The translations under genes were made by a program, and so were the position numbers. Under the pieces are notes generated by a model, which was given only the letters and a program-made list of their open reading frames with translations, was not told the DNA's origin and made no database searches. Source: Gaiellales bacterium (GTDB taxonomy: Bacteria; Actinomycetota; Thermoleophilia; RBG-16-64-13). Taken from it: a stretch of 64,000 nucleotides of DNA. The number at the start of each line of letters is the position of its first letter. The stretch's first letter is position 1. Below, one piece after another: positions 62,801-64,000 of this stretch. Where the stretch lies: positions 1 through 64,000 of the forward strand of contig JAAYAL010000008.1 of the NCBI GenBank assembly GCA_012719395.1, read 5' to 3'.

Positions 62801-64000
62801 TCAGTGCCTCTTCTTCACGATCGGTACTCCCTCCAGGCCATCCAGGATCTCCATCAGCCGGCGCTTGCGGGCGTGGGTCTGCCGCAATTCCCGCAGGTAC
62901 CCGTGCCATTGCTCGGTTTCCTTCCGCCGGGCCATGACCCGCCCCGCCTTGCGAAGGTACGTGGCCGCCTCCTGATACGCGCTGGGCTGGACCCGGGCAA
63001 TCAGCCGCTCGGCCTTGCTCTGCCAGATGGCCACCGCCCGATCCGGCGCGTGGTCTTGCACAGCCGTGGCGATCTCGTCCTCGTTGACCCGGTACCACCC
63101 GAGACTCTGCTGGGGGAGCCGGTCGTACCAGCGCAGCACCTCGTCCGGTCTCTCTTCCAGGATGGCAATGCCGATGAGGTCGGCCGCCATGGGGAAACAG
63201 TCGTTCGGGTCTGCTGCCGGTTCGTCGAGATGGGTTTCCGGGAGTGGCCATACTTCGCGCTCCCAGGGGAGAACTCCCGTTTCGAGGTAATCCAATAGGC
63301 GCTCGCGTACCGTGGGCCAAGCTTTGATTCTCTCGGCGACTTCCCGGCAGTCCGTGAAGGCCTTTCGCGACGGACGGCGCACGAACTCCTCCGCCTGCAT
63401 GGCCGCCACCGCCGGCCAGTTCTCTTCCAGCGCTCGGATTTCCCGCAGTTGATCGCGCAGGCCCGCCGCGATGCCCGGCCATGGTTCCTTGGTGGCCTCA
63501 TACCCTTTCCGGATCCAGCGCTCGGCCTCCTCGTAGCGCCCTGCCGTAACCAGCTGGCCCACCAACCGTTGATAGCTACCCGTCTTTGTGGCCTCGGCTT
63601 CGCACAGGGGAATGATCTCGTCCTCCCGGCCGGCGCCCTCCAGGGCGTGAACGGCCCAGTCGCCGAGCCGGTCGCGGGCGTAGCCGCGATCGAAGGCGTC
63701 GGCGCCCTTGAAGCTCTTCACGTCAGGTAGACGGGCCAGCAGCCGGTCCGCCAGCGCCTGCCAGGACGCCTGTGGATGCGGCTGCCGAAGGTACTCCGCG
63801 AAGGCTTCGCAGATCCCATAATCGTCCGCCAGCACGGCGTCCAGGGCCCAACTCAATCTGTCGGCGCCGTCGAGAGACGACGAATCCAACGCCTTGACGA
63901 TCACCGGCATACAGCCGATGATCTCAGCGGCCGTTTCGCCCTGGTCCTGGCTTTCCTCCACTTGGCGGGTTCCCGTGGTCAAGAGCTCCTCGCCCGCGGT
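62801..64000 (-). CDS. Partial protein, C-terminal region of a SWIM zinc finger family protein
   Basis: The open frame runs off the window edge, so the N-terminus is unseen; a TTG at 63982 is not a likely true start. The visible 400 residues are helical repeats (ADRLLARLPDVKSFKGADAF, GRYEEAERWIRKGYEA) like those found after the SWIM zinc finger in this family. Motifs such as VLADDYGICEAFAEYLRQPH are typical. No SWIM CxCxnCxH motif is seen in the window. The role is unknown. It ends 70 bases before the HicAB genes. Confidence 0.7.
   Translation of the reverse strand, partial: TAGEELLTTGTRQVEESQDQGETAAEIIGCMPVIVKALDSSSLDGADRLSWALDAVLADDYGICEAFAEYLRQPHPQASWQALADRLLARLPDVKSFKGADAFDRGYARDRLGDWAVHALEGAGREDEIIPLCEAEATKTGSYQRLVGQLVTAGRYEEAERWIRKGYEATKEPWPGIAAGLRDQLREIRALEENWPAVAAMQAEEFVRRPSRKAFTDCREVAERIKAWPTVRERLLDYLETGVLPWEREVWPLPETHLDEPAADPNDCFPMAADLIGIAILEERPDEVLRWYDRLPQQSLGWYRVNEDEIATAVQDHAPDRAVAIWQSKAERLIARVQPSAYQEAATYLRKAGRVMARRKETEQWHGYLRELRQTHARKRRLMEILDGLEGVPIVKKRH

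Noticed and set aside
1-64000. UGA reassigned to an amino acid genome-wide
   Set aside because: Many genes of normal length end in TGA (for example nikQ, nikO, hicB), so UGA is a stop and only special cases are read through.
1-64000. CRISPR arrays, tRNA or rRNA genes
   Set aside because: No regularly spaced repeats and no cloverleaf or rRNA-like stretch were recognised; a tRNA scan would be the decisive test.

Overview
The window is a high-GC bacterial chromosome segment. Dense same-strand operons, frequent GTG/TTG starts, an LppM-type lipoprotein, a FeoA promoter with an IdeR/DtxR-like box and a Nur-like nickel operator all suggest Actinomycetota. An FprA flavo-diiron protein, a large NapH-like Fe-S membrane protein and UGA-encoded selenocysteine point to an anaerobic or microaerobic, deep-branching member. 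This assignment is an inference from gene content; there is no rRNA in the window.

Layout. 1-4.2 kb: a partial ABC-2 permease, then a Fur-family regulator (Nur-like) overlapping a CbiM(PDGLE)-CbiQ-CbiO metal ECF transporter, with a TGCAA-N5-TTGCA palindrome over the -10 box. 4.2-10.9 kb: PspC, two small zinc-ribbon proteins, a DUF255 thioredoxin-like protein, a FAD oxidoreductase with a zinc-ribbon tail, a frameshifted steroid-reductase-like membrane protein, a threonine dehydratase-like enzyme and an aldo/keto reductase. 10.9-15.9 kb: a branched-chain amino acid ABC transporter in which permease LivM and ATPases LivG and LivF are fused in one 900-residue protein. 16.3-22.5 kb: a surface protein, FprA, an O-methyltransferase-like protein, a GNAT-rhodanese gene with two in-frame UGAs, and a MATE exporter. 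22.5-32.1 kb: LppM lipoprotein, MFS exporters and a histidine cluster (hisD, hisB, hisH, hisA, hisF) interrupted by remnants of an epimerase and a defence helicase. 32.2-35.7 kb: dnaE. 36-38.1 kb: a small UGA-interrupted membrane protein and arsR-arsM. 38.2-40.6 kb: NapH-like Fe-S protein and a DUF2202 protein. 40.7-45.8 kb: a HAD phosphatase, a FAD oxidoreductase, and feoA-feoB with a Cys-rich small protein. 45.9-53.7 kb: serC, a GNAT protein, and the branched-chain biosynthesis run leuC-leuD-leuB-ilvE-cimA. 53.9-64 kb: a C39-like protein, a DUF4143 ATPase, a selenocysteine-containing peroxiredoxin-like protein, two secreted lipoproteins (beta-helix and tannase-like), then an accessory end with Fic, a DUF499 remnant, a DUF488 remnant, HicAB and a partial SWIM-type protein.

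Most notable. (1) The peroxiredoxin-like gene has UGA in a T-U-P-F-C motif, followed by a hairpin with a GG-containing loop, so it is very probably a selenoprotein. (2) The GNAT-rhodanese gene has two in-frame UGAs; the second sits at the usual second Cys of the rhodanese loop and precedes a six-base-pair hairpin. (3) A third UGA interrupts a small membrane protein with a strong ribosome binding site. (4) Several genes are decayed or frameshifted (steroid reductase, peroxiredoxin tail, epimerase tail, helicase, DUF499, DUF488, and the signal peptide of the DUF2202 protein). This means either active gene loss or local assembly errors. No tRNA, rRNA, CRISPR array or insertion sequence was recognised.
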